From NCBI GenBank assembly GCA_015709205.1, contig JACCQO010000024.1, forward strand, positions 1-50,687: a DNA stretch of 50,687 nt, given 5' to 3'. Position 1 is the first letter of the stretch, and each line of letters opens with the position of its first letter. The notes beneath the pieces were generated by a model. The model worked only from the letters and a program-made list of their open reading frames with translations. It was not told where the DNA came from and did no database searches. Both the position numbers and the translations under genes were made by a program. This document shows, one piece after another, positions 50,673-50,687 of this stretch. This stretch comes from Desulfovibrionaceae bacterium. Lineage in GTDB: Bacteria > Desulfobacterota > Desulfovibrionia > Desulfovibrionales > Desulfovibrionaceae.

Positions 50673-50687
50673 GGGCCGGGGGGAGGC

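Overview
This is a GC-rich (about 70% by eye) bacterial chromosome segment. The gene content fits a sulfate-reducing deltaproteobacterium of the Desulfovibrionales: iron-sulfur flavoproteins, a molybdopterin oxidoreductase, an Hsp20 plus Lon-like pair, a FecR/RTX surface protein and GC hairpin repeats after stop codons. That placement is inference; the window has no rRNA or other marker to prove it. The high GC leaves long open frames antisense to real genes, and these were discarded.

Layout. 1-606: repeat-rich DNA without a gene. 607-4594: an iron-sulfur flavoprotein, an ICMT-like methyltransferase, a secreted two-domain MVL-type lectin, and a marR-MFS operon with a tandem palindromic operator. 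4814-11945 (+): MaoC-SDR fusion, FkbH-like HAD-IIIC protein, acyl carrier protein, methyltransferase, MBOAT and membrane-anchored SGNH-like protein. This resembles the Dlt logic (carrier protein, MBOAT, DltD-like) with FkbH in place of the adenylating DltA, and is the best candidate for an undescribed system. 11987-17171 (-): a convergent surface-glycan operon (GT-C-like membrane protein, asnB, GT2, methyltransferase) with ATGA overlaps. 17338-22755: LysR regulator divergent from an SDR, then a cysteine-desulfurase-like PLP enzyme and a molybdopterin oxidoreductase. 22999-26511: small conserved-looking protein, wrecked IS1595-family transposase, MetP/MetS-type NSS transporter with its tiny subunit, and a GFA-family protein.

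26801-29596 (-): an operon with a near-consensus promoter: 38-codon small ORF, MFS transporter broken by a frameshift, and an RsbW-like ATPase fused to a GNAT-like region. 29932-31601: tRNA-Ala(GGC) and an AT-rich 1.6 kb insert bounded by a direct repeat of the tRNA 3' part. 32223-37648: lgt, htpX-nfo, two small proteins and a family-3 solute-binding protein. 37923-40931 (-): hsp20 and a Lon-like protease. 41322-44831: a FecR/RTX protein. 44863-50306: isoaspartyl peptidase, two GNATs, a second iron-sulfur flavoprotein, ppnP, two lipoproteins and tRNA-Pro(GGG).

Cross-cutting: the two window ends carry inverted copies of one diverged repeat; a second hairpin repeat follows two stop codons; and several genes contain in-frame 9-18 nt tandem repeats in tails or linkers, two of them sharing a 15-nt unit. 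There is no CRISPR array and no rRNA operon.
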